Positions 19,201-27,028 are shown, counted from the stretch's first letter. The stretch is 64,000 nt of DNA from Nostoc sp. PCC 7107 (GCF_000316625.1 NC_019676.1:2133501-2197500); one strand, 5' to 3'. The notes: generated by a model from the letters alone, not told the origin. Program-made: numbers and translations.

Positions 19201-20204
19201 AATTGGTGCTGACAGCTAATGCTGCTGGTAATTTTAACTCCACCTATGGATATGGTTTGGTGAATGCCGCTGCTGCTGTAGCTAGGGCGATTGGGCAGAC
19301 AACTCCTTTTGCCGATGTTGCCAATTTAGGCGGTAACAATTGGGGGAATGATTTGGTCAATTCTCCCGAAGCTTGGGCTAGAGGTTATACAGGGCAAGGT
19401 GTGGTAGTTGCTGTGATTGACTCAGGGGTAGATATTAACCACTCTGATCTCAGAAATAACATTTGGCGTAATGCTGGAGAAATTGCTGGGAATGGAATTG
19501 ATGACGATCGCAATGGCTACATAGATGATGTGAATGGTTGGAATTTTGGTCAGAATCAAAATAACAATAACATCTTGCCAGGAACGACTTCTAGGGGTCA
19601 AACACATGGAACTCACGTAGCTGGAACAATTGCTGCGAGTAATAATGGGGTAGGTATTACGGGGGTTGCTCACCAGTCTCGGATCATGGCGATTCGGATG
19701 GGAGATGTTGATGATCAAGGACGATTCACCAATGCTGGTAGTCTTGCTGCCGCAATTCGCTATGCCGTAGATAATGGTGCCAATGTCATCAATATGAGTT
19801 TGGGATGGAGTGATTCAACCGAATTGAGAGATGCTCTAGCTTATGCTGCCAGCCGCAACGTCATTACAGTCAGCGCCGCAGGCAATAGCAGTCTGGCTTC
19901 TCCTGGTACTCCTGCTTATTATGCAACTCAGTATGGTTTGTCTGTTGGTGCAATTGATATTAACCGTAATATTGCTTCCTTCTCAAACAGAGCAGGTACT
20001 AACAATGCCATACAGCATATCGTTGCGCCTGGAGTGCAGATCTACTCAACTATTCCTGGTGATAGCTATGGCTTTTCCAGTGGGACTTCTATGGCGGCTC
20101 CCCATGTAGCTGGTGTAGTAGCGTTGATGTTAAGTGCAAATCGCAACCTAACTCATGCTCAAGTGCGAAGTATTCTCACTGATTCTAGTGTCAGATTGTT
20201 CTAG
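16248..20204 (+). CDS. Secreted subtilisin-family protease with seven PPC domains ahead of the catalytic domain
   Basis: A 1318-residue protein. Residues ~1-200 form an N-terminal region typical of cyanobacterial secreted proteases, with a degenerate metallopeptidase-like L-L-E-E-Y-G-H-A-L-D. Residues ~210-995 hold seven pre-peptidase C-terminal (PPC) beta-sandwich repeats of ~110 residues (T-N-D-Y-Y-R-F ... L-S-A-D-A-D-V-x-L-L-N-S-S-G ... G-N-Y-Y-V-R-V-Y-P-Y). Repeats 2-4 are almost identical at DNA level. A linker (Y-G-Y-G-L-V-N-A-A-A-A-V) leads to a peptidase S8 domain with the triad D1058 (V-I-D-S-G), H1120 (H-G-T-H-V-A-G) and S1281 (G-T-S-M-A-A-P). No classical signal peptide is seen, so export may be non-Sec. 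PPC domains usually follow the protease; here they precede it. Confidence 0.9.
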   Translation: MDTFHSNTNEHLPFPDSLTNQLDPLQNPLQNLSKQQLGQSQTSASLAIALDFIESKLQEFAQTPNAYEKLNFVFDIKNASAVATRLADWQNKVFTDRPDILFLSNAELQGAVGAYSAERNTIYLSETLTQQDPLTGLAKVLLEEYGHALDQQFNSGGDTPGDEGELLSQIVLGQAISDQELARLRGEDDRGTLNLDGVDVAVEFDNTIGTAVNVGTLSGNRTYSGSVGSADTNDYYRFTLGTASNFRLNLSGLSADADVELLNSSGVAIASSLNSGSNSESISSHLTAGNYYVRVYPYSSTTTSYNLSLTASADAGNSLTLARNIGTLSSTQTFNDFVGTTDTNDYYRFTLGTASNFRLNLSGLSADADVELLNSSGATIQSSALSGTTSESINSHLAAGNYYVRVYPYGSANTSYNLSLTASADAGNSLTLARNIGTLSSTQTFNDFVGTTDTNDYYRFTLGTASNFRLNLSGLSDDADVVLLNSSGATIQSSALSGTTSESINSHLAAGNYYVRVYPYGSANTSYSLSLTASADAGNSLTLARNIGTLSSTQTFNDFVGSTDTNDYYRFTLGTASNFSLNLSGLSDDADVVLLNSSGATIQSSALAGTASENISRQLTAGNYYVRVYPYSGNTNYTLALSATAIPTIVDNAGNTLATARNIGNLSSSRSFQDFVGSIDTNDYYRFALTQSSNFSLALNGLSADADVQLLNSTGGVIVSSAASGSSAESINRQLTAGTYYVRVYPYSGNTNYNLTLAATAVSQPDGAGNTLATARNVGTLSSSQSFQDFVGTIDTNDYYRFNLTQTSNFNLLLNGLSSDADVQLLNSTGGLIQGSYGESSLSESITRTLNAGTYYIRVYPYTSSTNYNLTLSAAAVTLTDGAGNTLAAARNIGTLTGSRTFQDFVGSSDTNDYYRFNVTQNSNFSLALSGLNADADVQLLNSSGQIIASSVASGLGTELITRTLATGTYYVRVYPFSTGNTNYQLVLTANAAGNFNSTYGYGLVNAAAAVARAIGQTTPFADVANLGGNNWGNDLVNSPEAWARGYTGQGVVVAVIDSGVDINHSDLRNNIWRNAGEIAGNGIDDDRNGYIDDVNGWNFGQNQNNNNILPGTTSRGQTHGTHVAGTIAASNNGVGITGVAHQSRIMAIRMGDVDDQGRFTNAGSLAAAIRYAVDNGANVINMSLGWSDSTELRDALAYAASRNVITVSAAGNSSLASPGTPAYYATQYGLSVGAIDINRNIASFSNRAGTNNAIQHIVAPGVQIYSTIPGDSYGFSSGTSMAAPHVAGVVALMLSANRNLTHAQVRSILTDSSVRLF

Positions 20205-20291
20205 CTTCTGCTAACCATTTGCCAAGCGGAACATAAGTAAATCAATGTTCCGCTAACATTAATTCTTGTTCCTAGCGCCGCAATTTAACCT

Positions 20292-20840
20292 ATGAAGCTG
20301 ATCAAAAAGTTTGTAACAATCAAGCAAGCAATATTAATTTTAATTCTGGGGTGTAGTGCCTCGTTCACAGGGGGAAATTTGGTTGGAGGTGCTGATTCAA
20401 TGACACAGGTGAAATTTTCTGGGCCGATTACTCTTTCCCAACAACAACTTCCTCCTCAGTCTCAAGGAATTAATGGTTTTGTTGTTTATCTTAGTGGTAA
20501 TCAGATACCGACGAATCAACCTGATGAATCGAAAGGAAATTCACAGCCAGTTAAGACAAAAATTTGGATCTTTTCTGGAAAAATTCTCAGCACTGGGTCT
20601 CCTCGTTGGTCTTTAGACAAAGCACAAAAACATCCTAGGTTGATTGGTTGGACAGTGAGTGATGCTAATGGAAAGTTTCAGGTAGGGTTGCCTTCTGGAG
20701 AATATACCTTATTAGCAGAGTATGGTGCGGATCTTTATTTGAATAAATTTTTAGGAGATGGGAGCTTTGCTTCTGTTCAGGTGATAAATAACCAAGTTAC
20801 TGAGGTTCAACTCTTCAACGATGAAAATGCCGCATTTTGA
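20292..20840 (+). CDS. Exported protein with carboxypeptidase-regulatory-like domain
   Basis: A 182-residue protein with a basic N-terminus and hydrophobic segment (residues 10-21) that ends L-I-L-G-C, a possible though imperfect lipobox; it is exported or lipid-anchored. The C-terminal half (about 110-175) has the transthyretin-like pattern W-T-V-S-D-A-N-G-K-F-Q-V-G-L-P-S-G-E-Y-T-L of the carboxypeptidase regulatory-like fold, usually a small stability or binding domain. It follows the subtilase by 87 bp on the same strand, so it may be a partner of that protease. Its last 34 bp overlap the end of the convergent lipoyl transferase/ligase gene. Confidence 0.75.
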   Translation: MKLIKKFVTIKQAILILILGCSASFTGGNLVGGADSMTQVKFSGPITLSQQQLPPQSQGINGFVVYLSGNQIPTNQPDESKGNSQPVKTKIWIFSGKILSTGSPRWSLDKAQKHPRLIGWTVSDANGKFQVGLPSGEYTLLAEYGADLYLNKFLGDGSFASVQVINNQVTEVQLFNDENAAF

Positions 20841-21562
20841 TGATTTGAGTAGACCATAATTTCCTCCCATTCCAGTTGTGAAAATGGTTGGACTTCTATT
20901 TCCATATCAAAACAATCTTTTGCAGCAGCAATCAAGGCTGTGATAATTTGTTCGATACTTTGAGGAAACTGCACGTTAGTTAACGACTCTGTACCAAATA
21001 CCTGGGTAAACAGTTCCGCATCTGGTTGCAAGCGAATGGAACCATGTTGCAAAATTACATCACTGCGTTTGAGTTGGGCGCTACCGATGAGTTTTGCACC
21101 ATTGGGTAAAATTAAATCTGCACCTGTCGCTGTCCCAAAGCAGTTAGAGTTATGGATGTAGCCCCGCCCAGATGTACCGTAGGTTAATTCTACGCCGAGC
21201 GATCGCCATCCTTGAATTAAAAACTCACAAATTTTTGTATATGCTTGTAAACGGTTTCCAGCTAAACCCGATGTAACTACAGTGTATGTTAAATCGCCTT
21301 GGTGTAATACTGCTCTACCACCAGTGGGACGGCGCACTACATCTAGTTTTTCACCTTGCCAAGTTAAATTTTCCCATGCTTGGGGATATTGTTTTTGATG
21401 ATAACCGAGAGAAATAGCAGCTGGCGACCAAGTATAAAAGCGCAGAGTTGGAGGATGCTTTCTGGAATGGTGCTGTTCTAATAACCATTTATCGATCGCC
21501 ATCTGCACATTACCAGAGGCTTCTAAGAAAGGAATCAGTCGCCATACCTGCTTGTTGGACAT
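20807..21562 (-). CDS. Lipoate-protein ligase/octanoyltransferase family protein
   Basis: A 251-residue cytoplasmic enzyme of the biotin/lipoate A/B ligase fold. Motifs: R-R-P-T-G-G-R-A-V-L-H (78-88), the acyl-binding loop, and G-A-K-L-I-G-S-A-Q (155-163, K157). A cysteine at 141 (N-C-F-G) lies where LipM-type octanoyltransferases keep their catalytic Cys, so it could transfer octanoate from acyl carrier protein instead of using free lipoate with ATP. It attaches lipoyl precursors to the E2 and GcvH proteins. It is downstream of the YbjN gene by 10 bp on the same strand. Confidence 0.85.
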   Translation of the reverse strand: MSNKQVWRLIPFLEASGNVQMAIDKWLLEQHHSRKHPPTLRFYTWSPAAISLGYHQKQYPQAWENLTWQGEKLDVVRRPTGGRAVLHQGDLTYTVVTSGLAGNRLQAYTKICEFLIQGWRSLGVELTYGTSGRGYIHNSNCFGTATGADLILPNGAKLIGSAQLKRSDVILQHGSIRLQPDAELFTQVFGTESLTNVQFPQSIEQIITALIAAAKDCFDMEIEVQPFSQLEWEEIMVYSNHQNAAFSSLKS

Positions 21563-21572
21563 TAATTATTAC

Positions 21573-22052
21573 TTAAGCTGCACCAAACTTAGATTGTAAA
21601 GCTTCATCGTTGTTGTCGGCGATCGTGGCGACAATTGTAATTAACCGTGAAACTTCCCCAGGAGACAACTCGGCTAGTGTGCGTGTTGAAATCACCACGA
21701 CTTGATTTTCAATTATGCCAAAACGAGCTTCAAAAGTACCAGAGCAGTTCATCTCTAAAAGTTGGCGCATTAATTTTGGTTCATTTTTGGCGGGTAACTT
21801 TAATACCACAGACCACACTGTGATTGTGTCTTCATCGGTTGTCCCCGTGAGTTGAACAAACACTTCCACGCTACCGTAGTTAAACTTCCAGAGATAAGCA
21901 CCTTCTGGAGTGTGGCTAACCATTGCACTGTCATCTTGTTCTAAGGAGTCGATGACGTTTTCAATTACTTCTACATGGTTGATAATTGTTTTCTCCTCAA
22001 GTAGTTCCTGAATGAATTCATCGTTAGTTAGGGTTTCTGGGTAGCTTGCCAT
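21573..22052 (-). CDS. YbjN-domain protein
   Basis: A 159-residue acidic cytoplasmic protein of the YbjN / type III secretion chaperone-like fold: a short N-terminal helix region, strands around residues 45-75 (A-Y-L-W-K-F-N-Y-G-S-V-E-V), L-L-E-M-N near 100, G-T-F-E-A-R-F, and V-V-I-S-T-R-T-L near 128. The family is common in cyanobacteria and linked to stress and regulation in enterobacteria, with no known biochemical activity. It is the promoter-proximal gene of a pair with the lipoyl ligase. Confidence 0.85.
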   Translation of the reverse strand: MASYPETLTNDEFIQELLEEKTIINHVEVIENVIDSLEQDDSAMVSHTPEGAYLWKFNYGSVEVFVQLTGTTDEDTITVWSVVLKLPAKNEPKLMRQLLEMNCSGTFEARFGIIENQVVVISTRTLAELSPGEVSRLITIVATIADNNDEALQSKFGAA

Positions 22053-22240
22053 AGAAATTATCGATTTAATATGTTTACTGGTTGATCAACAGAGAATTCA
22101 GCAGCCAGGAATCAAAATTCAGGATGAATAAATGGGTTTAAATGCCCATTTTCCTGATTTTCGGAATCTGACTCCTGAATTCTGCTACAACTACACATAC
22201 TTTATAACTTGTCAGCAAAATTAGTTTTAGCTCCCTAGGT

Positions 22241-22265
22241 GATAATCTGGTCATCAGTGACCAGA
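22241..22265 (+). promoter_or_regulatory. -10-like box with palindromic operator before the Rieske gene
   Basis: GATAAT (22241-22246) overlaps TCTGGTCA-TCAG-TGACCAGA (22246-22265), which has perfect 8-bp arms. The site lies 28 bp before the start codon. It would cover the transcription start, as a repressor operator would. No clear -35 box was found. Confidence 0.5.
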
Positions 22266-22292
22266 CTAACGCGGAAAAGGATAGGCTGAATT

Positions 22293-23345
22293 ATGTCATC
22301 TCTCTCTCAAGCTGTGCAAACTTGTGATGTTCGTCAATTGGGGATTAATCCTAATCACTGGTATGTAGTTGCACCGAGTCATGAGGTAACACATGAACCT
22401 GTAGGCGTGATAATTTGGCATCAGGCGATCGCACTTTACCGCGACAGCACAGGTAAAATTCACGCTTTAGAAGACCGCTGTCCCCATCGTCAAGTTAAAC
22501 TGAGCCACGGCCAAGTTATCGGTAATGAATTGGAATGTGCTTATCACGGTTGGCGTTTCAATTCCTCCGGCGAGTGTACAGAGGTTCCTTATTTAGCAGC
22601 AAATCAAAAATTGCCAAACTGTCAAATTCGTCGCTACCCAGTCAAAGAACAAGACGGTTTTATTTGGTTATTTCCTGGTGATGGAGAACATTCTAATCAA
22701 CCTTTAGGTTTACCAGAATGGGAACATTTGAATTATATTGCTTCGGTTGCAGTGATTAACTGTCAAGCCCATTATTCTTATTTAATTGAAAACTTGATGG
22801 ATATGTATCACGGGCATTTACATCAAGATTTACAAGCTTGGGCGGCAGCATCTTTACAAGATATTGATGAAGATGATTACCGTGTAGATGCTCATTATAC
22901 AGCCCAAAGTTATTACAAAATAGATAAAATTTGGTCGATATCTCAGTTATTTTTTCCCGCATTGCGAAAACTACATCCTGAACCATTGGATGTAAGTTAT
23001 ATCTATCCCCATTGGCAATCCACTCTAGGCAAAGACTTTAAAATTTATTGTTTATTGTGTCCTGTAAGTGAAACTCAAACTAAAGCTTATTTAATTCATT
23101 TCACCTCACTCAACGCTTTTTGGCGATTACATAAATTACCTGTATGGTTTCGCCGATTTATTAAAGATAGTTTATTTAATGCAGCCAAAAAATTACTTGA
23201 TGGTTTAGTAGTGCAAGATGTAGAAATGATTGAGGAAGAACAACAAGCATATTTGCAAAATCGCCAAAGACGCAATTATGAATTAAATCGAGCTTTAGTG
23301 AGTGTGCAGAAACTAATACGGAGTCAAGTTGAGAGATTAGGCTGA
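22293..23345 (+). CDS. Rieske 2Fe-2S non-heme iron oxygenase
   Basis: A 350-residue oxygenase alpha-type subunit. The Rieske cluster ligands are C63-x-H65 and C82-x2-H85 (R-C-P-H-R and C-A-Y-H-G-W). The mononuclear iron site is E-N-L-M-D-M-Y-H-x3-H (His173, His177), with a downstream Asp in V-V-Q-D-V-E. It is similar to the chlorophyllide a oxygenase / pheophorbide a oxygenase branch of cyanobacterial and plant Rieske enzymes, but lacks their C-terminal membrane helices and C-x-x-C. The substrate is unknown. It needs a ferredoxin-type electron donor, not encoded nearby. The gene is divergent from ybjN, with an operator-like palindrome in front. Confidence 0.88.
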   Translation: MSSLSQAVQTCDVRQLGINPNHWYVVAPSHEVTHEPVGVIIWHQAIALYRDSTGKIHALEDRCPHRQVKLSHGQVIGNELECAYHGWRFNSSGECTEVPYLAANQKLPNCQIRRYPVKEQDGFIWLFPGDGEHSNQPLGLPEWEHLNYIASVAVINCQAHYSYLIENLMDMYHGHLHQDLQAWAAASLQDIDEDDYRVDAHYTAQSYYKIDKIWSISQLFFPALRKLHPEPLDVSYIYPHWQSTLGKDFKIYCLLCPVSETQTKAYLIHFTSLNAFWRLHKLPVWFRRFIKDSLFNAAKKLLDGLVVQDVEMIEEEQQAYLQNRQRRNYELNRALVSVQKLIRSQVERLG

Positions 23346-23447
23346 GATATCAGTCAATTATCTATTTGTAACTGGCAATAATAATTGTAATGAAGGGCGA
23401 TCGCCAAGTATCTTAGAAATAGGTTTGATAGTTGTGGAGTGGCGATC

Positions 23448-23762
23448 GTGAATACTCAAGAATTCCTGCGATTGATCGACAAACAAGCCTCATGTCCGCA
23501 AACCCTACCAAAAGCACTGCAAGCTCTGTGGTATGACAAAAAAGGCAATTGGAACCAAGCTCACGAAATAGTTCAAAATGCCAATGATCTTGATAGTGCT
23601 TGGGTTCACGCCTACTTACATCGCCAAGAAGGTGATTTGCATAATGCACGTTACTGGTATCACCGCAGTAGTCAACCAGAGTTTGTCGGCGAGCTAAACC
23701 AGGAATGGGAACACATTACTTCTCTATTACTGAAAAAGGTCAACACTACTCATGGATGCTGA
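23448..23762 (+). CDS. Conserved cyanobacterial hypothetical protein (TPR-like)
   Basis: About 104 residues, all helical, with a tetratricopeptide-like second half (A-W-V-H-A-Y-L-H-R-Q-E-G-D-L-H-N-A-R-Y-W). I recognise the H-R-x-E-G-D-x-x-N-A-x-Y-W-Y pattern from conserved hypothetical proteins but know no function. The GTG at 23448 was chosen because GGAG lies 8 nt upstream; an in-frame GTG at 23439 would put the ribosome site inside. Its 3' end overlaps the pentapeptide gene by 11 bp, so they are translationally coupled. Confidence 0.75.
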   Translation: MNTQEFLRLIDKQASCPQTLPKALQALWYDKKGNWNQAHEIVQNANDLDSAWVHAYLHRQEGDLHNARYWYHRSSQPEFVGELNQEWEHITSLLLKKVNTTHGC

Positions 23763-24120
23763 ACAACTCAAGCGCAGTTACGATGCAGGTGAAAGATATT
23801 TTCCGGCTGCAAATTTAAGTCGAGCTAGATTAATCTCCGCTTACTTACCGGGAATTAATCTGTGGGGAGCCGATTTGAGTCAAGCTAACCTCGCCAAAGC
23901 TAAACTCTGGGGAGCAGACTTAAGTCAAGCTAATCTTGCAAAGGCGAATTTGACAAGAGCTAATTTATGCGGTGTCAAATTAAAAGAAGCAAATCTCCGG
24001 GGAGCTAAACTCAACTTTACTAAACTGTATGGTGCAGATTTGAGTGGAGCTTATTATGATGACAGTACGGTCTTTTCTAAAGGATTTGATCCTGTTTGTA
24101 GGAATATGCGGAAGTTTTAA
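23752..24120 (+). CDS. Pentapeptide repeat protein
   Basis: A 122-residue protein. Residues ~20-100 are about 14 tandem pentapeptides A(D/N)LSx (A-D-L-S-Q-A-N-L-A-K-A-K-L-W-G), which fold into a right-handed quadrilateral beta-helix. The last ~20 residues (D-D-S-T-V-F-S-K-G-F-D-P) form the usual C-terminal cap. Such proteins are abundant in heterocystous cyanobacteria and mostly uncharacterised. The gene overlaps the preceding TPR-like gene by 11 bp. It is followed closely by MITE element C. Confidence 0.9.
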   Translation: MDAEQLKRSYDAGERYFPAANLSRARLISAYLPGINLWGADLSQANLAKAKLWGADLSQANLAKANLTRANLCGVKLKEANLRGAKLNFTKLYGADLSGAYYDDSTVFSKGFDPVCRNMRKF

Positions 24121-24168
24121 TTTTGGCAGGTTGAGTCACTTAATACTTGCCATCCAGTTAATTTCCAT

Positions 24169-24286
24169 AGGACTTACGCAAAACACTTCTCAAACTCTCA
24201 TTTCTCCGTGACCTCTGCGTCTCTGTGGTAGCCTGCGGCAAGCCGCGATCGCGTCTACGATTTTCCGTAGCCTGTGCGTAAGTCCT
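24169..24286. mobile_element. MITE-like element C (118 bp)
   Basis: Same length and ends as element B, in the opposite orientation: AGGACTTACGCA at 24169-24180 and TGCGTAAGTCCT at 24275-24286. The two differ mainly in a ~35-bp stretch near one end, where base changes cluster. It lies 48 bp behind the pentapeptide gene. Confidence 0.85.
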
Positions 24287-24479
24287 GTTCCATTTGAAAA
24301 ATGAGTGCGACAGATGGTTTGAGAAAACCCAAACTTAGACAGAAATTACCCATCCAAAAATTTCAAATCAAAAATGGTATAACTCATCAGTGCGCGGAGG
24401 AAAGCTATCTGTATCGTGTACATTGGTAGGCAGTACAGACACCCATAAATATGATGAATAGACAGCACTGGAGTTGCCT

Positions 24480-24956
24480 ATGATTCGAGCTAGTACGCCC
24501 GATGATGCAGCAGCGTTAATCGCGATCGCTGTAGCAGCTGAGTTATTCCCCGCGAACGAAACCGCAGAACTGAGCAACATGCTGGAGAATTACTTCAGCG
24601 GTAACATCGGCGACGGTCATCTGTGGCTCACCGATGAGGAAAATGGGGAGCCGTGCGGGGTTGCTTACTACGCACCTGCCCCGTTTACGGATGGGACATG
24701 GGACTTGTTAATGATTGTTGTGCATCCCCAGTACCAGAGGCAAGGGCGAGGAAAAGCGTTAGTGCAGTATGTGGAAAATGCCTTACGGGCAAGTGGTCAG
24801 CGGATTTTGTTGGTCGAGACTTCAGGGCTTCCCAGCTATGACAGAGCGCGGGCTTTCTACACAAAGTGCGGTTTTGAGGAGGAGGCGCGTATTCGTGACT
24901 TCTACAAGGCAGGGGAAGATAAGGTGGTGTTCCGCAAGGCGTTGAATGCGGAATAG
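24480..24956 (+). CDS. GNAT-family N-acetyltransferase
   Basis: A 158-residue GCN5-related acetyltransferase. The acetyl-CoA loop Q-Y-Q-R-Q-G-R-G-K-A (near residue 95) and the C-terminal Y-D-R-A-R-A-F-Y-T-K-C-G-F-E-E-E pattern are clear. The substrate (an amine on a small molecule or protein) is unknown. The ATG at 24480 has GGAG 6 nt upstream; a TTG at 24474 is less good. Base composition is visibly richer in G and C than the flanking genes, which suggests acquisition from another lineage. Single gene, convergent with the DUF1838 gene (14-bp gap). Confidence 0.9.
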   Translation: MIRASTPDDAAALIAIAVAAELFPANETAELSNMLENYFSGNIGDGHLWLTDEENGEPCGVAYYAPAPFTDGTWDLLMIVVHPQYQRQGRGKALVQYVENALRASGQRILLVETSGLPSYDRARAFYTKCGFEEEARIRDFYKAGEDKVVFRKALNAE

Positions 24957-24969
24957 ACCACACACCAAA

Positions 24970-25785
24970 TTACAATTCTTCTGCGGCTGGTAAGGGAAAG
25001 ATTTCACCTGCTAAGTAAGCGTCAAAATGCTTTTGGAAGTATAACCAAGATGTCATATCTTCCCCATCAGCAAATGCTTTGGGAGCTTGTTTATATAAAG
25101 GAACACGGTGATTAATTTCATCTTGTAGTAGTTGGGGTAATTCTGCTAAACCGCCAACTTTGCTACCTACTGCACTATAGATGAGATTACCAGTGCGATC
25201 GCCCATTTTCATCCAAGGCAACCATTGACCAATCCTATCCCAACTCAGTTTAAGCTGAGAAACTGAATTGAGTTCTGTGTTAAATAAATCTGCGGTGGGG
25301 ACAGTCAATTTAAATAATTCTGCGGCTTGGTAAGTTTCATAAGGGCTATATTCAGCAAATTTGGGATTTTCTGCTAAGGGATTTGGATATGTCGGAAAAA
25401 TATCAAAGACAAAAGTTGTGCTGTCTCCCTCGACTTGCGCTGGAAATTTATCTTTAAAATGTCCTTGCACAGGATTATTCGCAACGTGTAACACAGGTAC
25501 AGTTTCACCAGTCCAAGGATTTTTCCATTTAGGCAAAATCTCTTCTGTTTCTGGGTTTAAGTAATAAGTCAGTTCACGAGAAGTGAAATCCCAACTACCT
25601 TTTTCTGTGGAAATACATCTACTGACACTCACTCCCAACATTTTAAATAAAAGTTTTCTTTTCTCTCCGGGAATAAAACTATAAATTTTCCCTTTCCAAG
25701 TTAAAAATGTAGATTCACTAGAGTCGAGAGAAGAGCGAGTTTTTACCCAATGGTGCGCCTCTAATTCTTTAACTTCTGCTACCAT
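24970..25785 (-). CDS. DUF1838 family protein
   Basis: A 271-residue protein matching the DUF1838 family, found in cyanobacteria and some proteobacteria. Recognisable parts: the N-terminal V-K-T-R-S-S-L-D-S-S-E-S, the G-K-I-Y-S-F-I-P-G-E strand, the Y-Y-L-N-P-E-T-E-E-I-L region followed by W-K-N-P-W-T-G-E-T-V-P, and W-L-P-W-M-K-M-G-D-R-T-G-N-L near residue 195. No signal peptide is visible. No biochemical function is established for the family; hydrophobic-ligand binding has been guessed for similar folds. Confidence 0.82.
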   Translation of the reverse strand: MVAEVKELEAHHWVKTRSSLDSSESTFLTWKGKIYSFIPGEKRKLLFKMLGVSVSRCISTEKGSWDFTSRELTYYLNPETEEILPKWKNPWTGETVPVLHVANNPVQGHFKDKFPAQVEGDSTTFVFDIFPTYPNPLAENPKFAEYSPYETYQAAELFKLTVPTADLFNTELNSVSQLKLSWDRIGQWLPWMKMGDRTGNLIYSAVGSKVGGLAELPQLLQDEINHRVPLYKQAPKAFADGEDMTSWLYFQKHFDAYLAGEIFPLPAAEEL

Positions 25786-25880
25786 TTCTGATTACCTCGT
25801 TAACTGACTAAACAAAGAGTAGTCTTAAATAGATCAAAATGACGACTAGCAATGTTAAATTTTAGATTTTATGCTCAAGC

Positions 25881-26726
25881 TTAATTTGGTGATAATTCGT
25901 GGCGAAGTAAGTTTTTCCCCTTTTTTTTGGCACCATACATTAAATTATCGGCTTTTTCGATCATTTCAGTAACCGAAAGTGGTGGTTTAATAAAAGTGAT
26001 TGCACCAATACTAAATGTGACAGGCCAATGTTGTTCCTGCATAGCAGATGATAAAGTTCTTTGCAATCTCTGTAATACTATTTCTGATGCTTCATAACCA
26101 GTGCGTGGCAATAAAATGGCAAATTCATCACCACCTATTCTGGCAATTATATCAATTTTACGCAGATTATTTTTAGCATTTTCTGCCACTAAACATAGTA
26201 GGCGATCGCCAACAGTGTGTCCAAATTGATCGTTAATATATTTAAAATTGTCTACATCAAAATAAGCAATAGTTAAATGTTCTTTATGTCTTAAAGATTT
26301 ATGAATTTCAATATTTACTAATTCCAAAAAAAAAGCCCTATTATGTAATCCTGTCAAAGCATCGGTGCGAGCCAGCCGTTCTAAGTTTTTTAATGTGACT
26401 TTTTGTTGTGATAAAAGATAATTAGTAAATAAGAAAAATACTAGAACTACAATCGTATTCCAATAAGGTACTAGAGGGTGTAAATAGTGAAAATTGGGTC
26501 TTTGATTGACCAAAAAATTTGTAATTGCACTAATCAAAGAAAATAATACCCCACTACAGTTATCAGCAAACCATGTGGCAATACCAATCGGAATTAAATA
26601 AAAAATTGCTATTAAAATTTCTGGCGGTATTTGGTAATCTAACCAACCTATCAAGGCTATTAAGAAGGCACTGAGCGATATTACGCACCATTTAGGTTGA
26701 ATCTCTAATATTTTGATTAAATTCAT
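25881..26726 (-). CDS. Membrane-bound diguanylate cyclase (GGDEF)
   Basis: A 281-residue protein. Residues 1-105 contain about four hydrophobic helices (a small membrane sensor unit), followed by a short coiled region and a complete GGDEF domain (about 117-281). The domain begins with D-A-L-T-G-L-H-N-R and has the catalytic G-G-D-E-F at 198-202. An intact inhibitory I-site R-x-x-D is at 189-192, exactly five residues before GGDEF. It should make cyclic di-GMP from two GTP and be feedback inhibited. No phosphodiesterase or effector gene is adjacent. Sensed signal unknown. Confidence 0.93.
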   Translation of the reverse strand: MNLIKILEIQPKWCVISLSAFLIALIGWLDYQIPPEILIAIFYLIPIGIATWFADNCSGVLFSLISAITNFLVNQRPNFHYLHPLVPYWNTIVVLVFFLFTNYLLSQQKVTLKNLERLARTDALTGLHNRAFFLELVNIEIHKSLRHKEHLTIAYFDVDNFKYINDQFGHTVGDRLLCLVAENAKNNLRKIDIIARIGGDEFAILLPRTGYEASEIVLQRLQRTLSSAMQEQHWPVTFSIGAITFIKPPLSVTEMIEKADNLMYGAKKKGKNLLRHELSPN

Positions 26727-27028
26727 ATTCCCTCAGCTTAACTGCAACATTTTTTGCAGTTCTTTGTGGGTTATCAGCTTACCCCGTATTTTTCACCCAA
26801 CCATATATTTTTTACTTTGTCAATCTGAAAAATCTACACTGGGGATAATAAATAAAAGTAATGATTCTGAATTTAAGTAGCTACTTTAGGCAACACAAGT
26901 AGTTTGATACATAGTTACAGTTGAGCAAGTTACAACTTCAGATAATCTCCTTAATTATGGGACATTTCTCCGGATAAAGGAAAAAACGCCTGAATAATAC
27001 TTCACATTATTTCTCTACACCAAAACCT
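26727..27028. other. Intergenic, 302 bp
   Basis: AT-rich space between divergent genes (diguanylate cyclase and a small hypothetical). It presumably holds both promoters, but no good -35/-10 pair with 17-bp spacing could be fixed. Nothing else seen. Confidence 0.4.
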
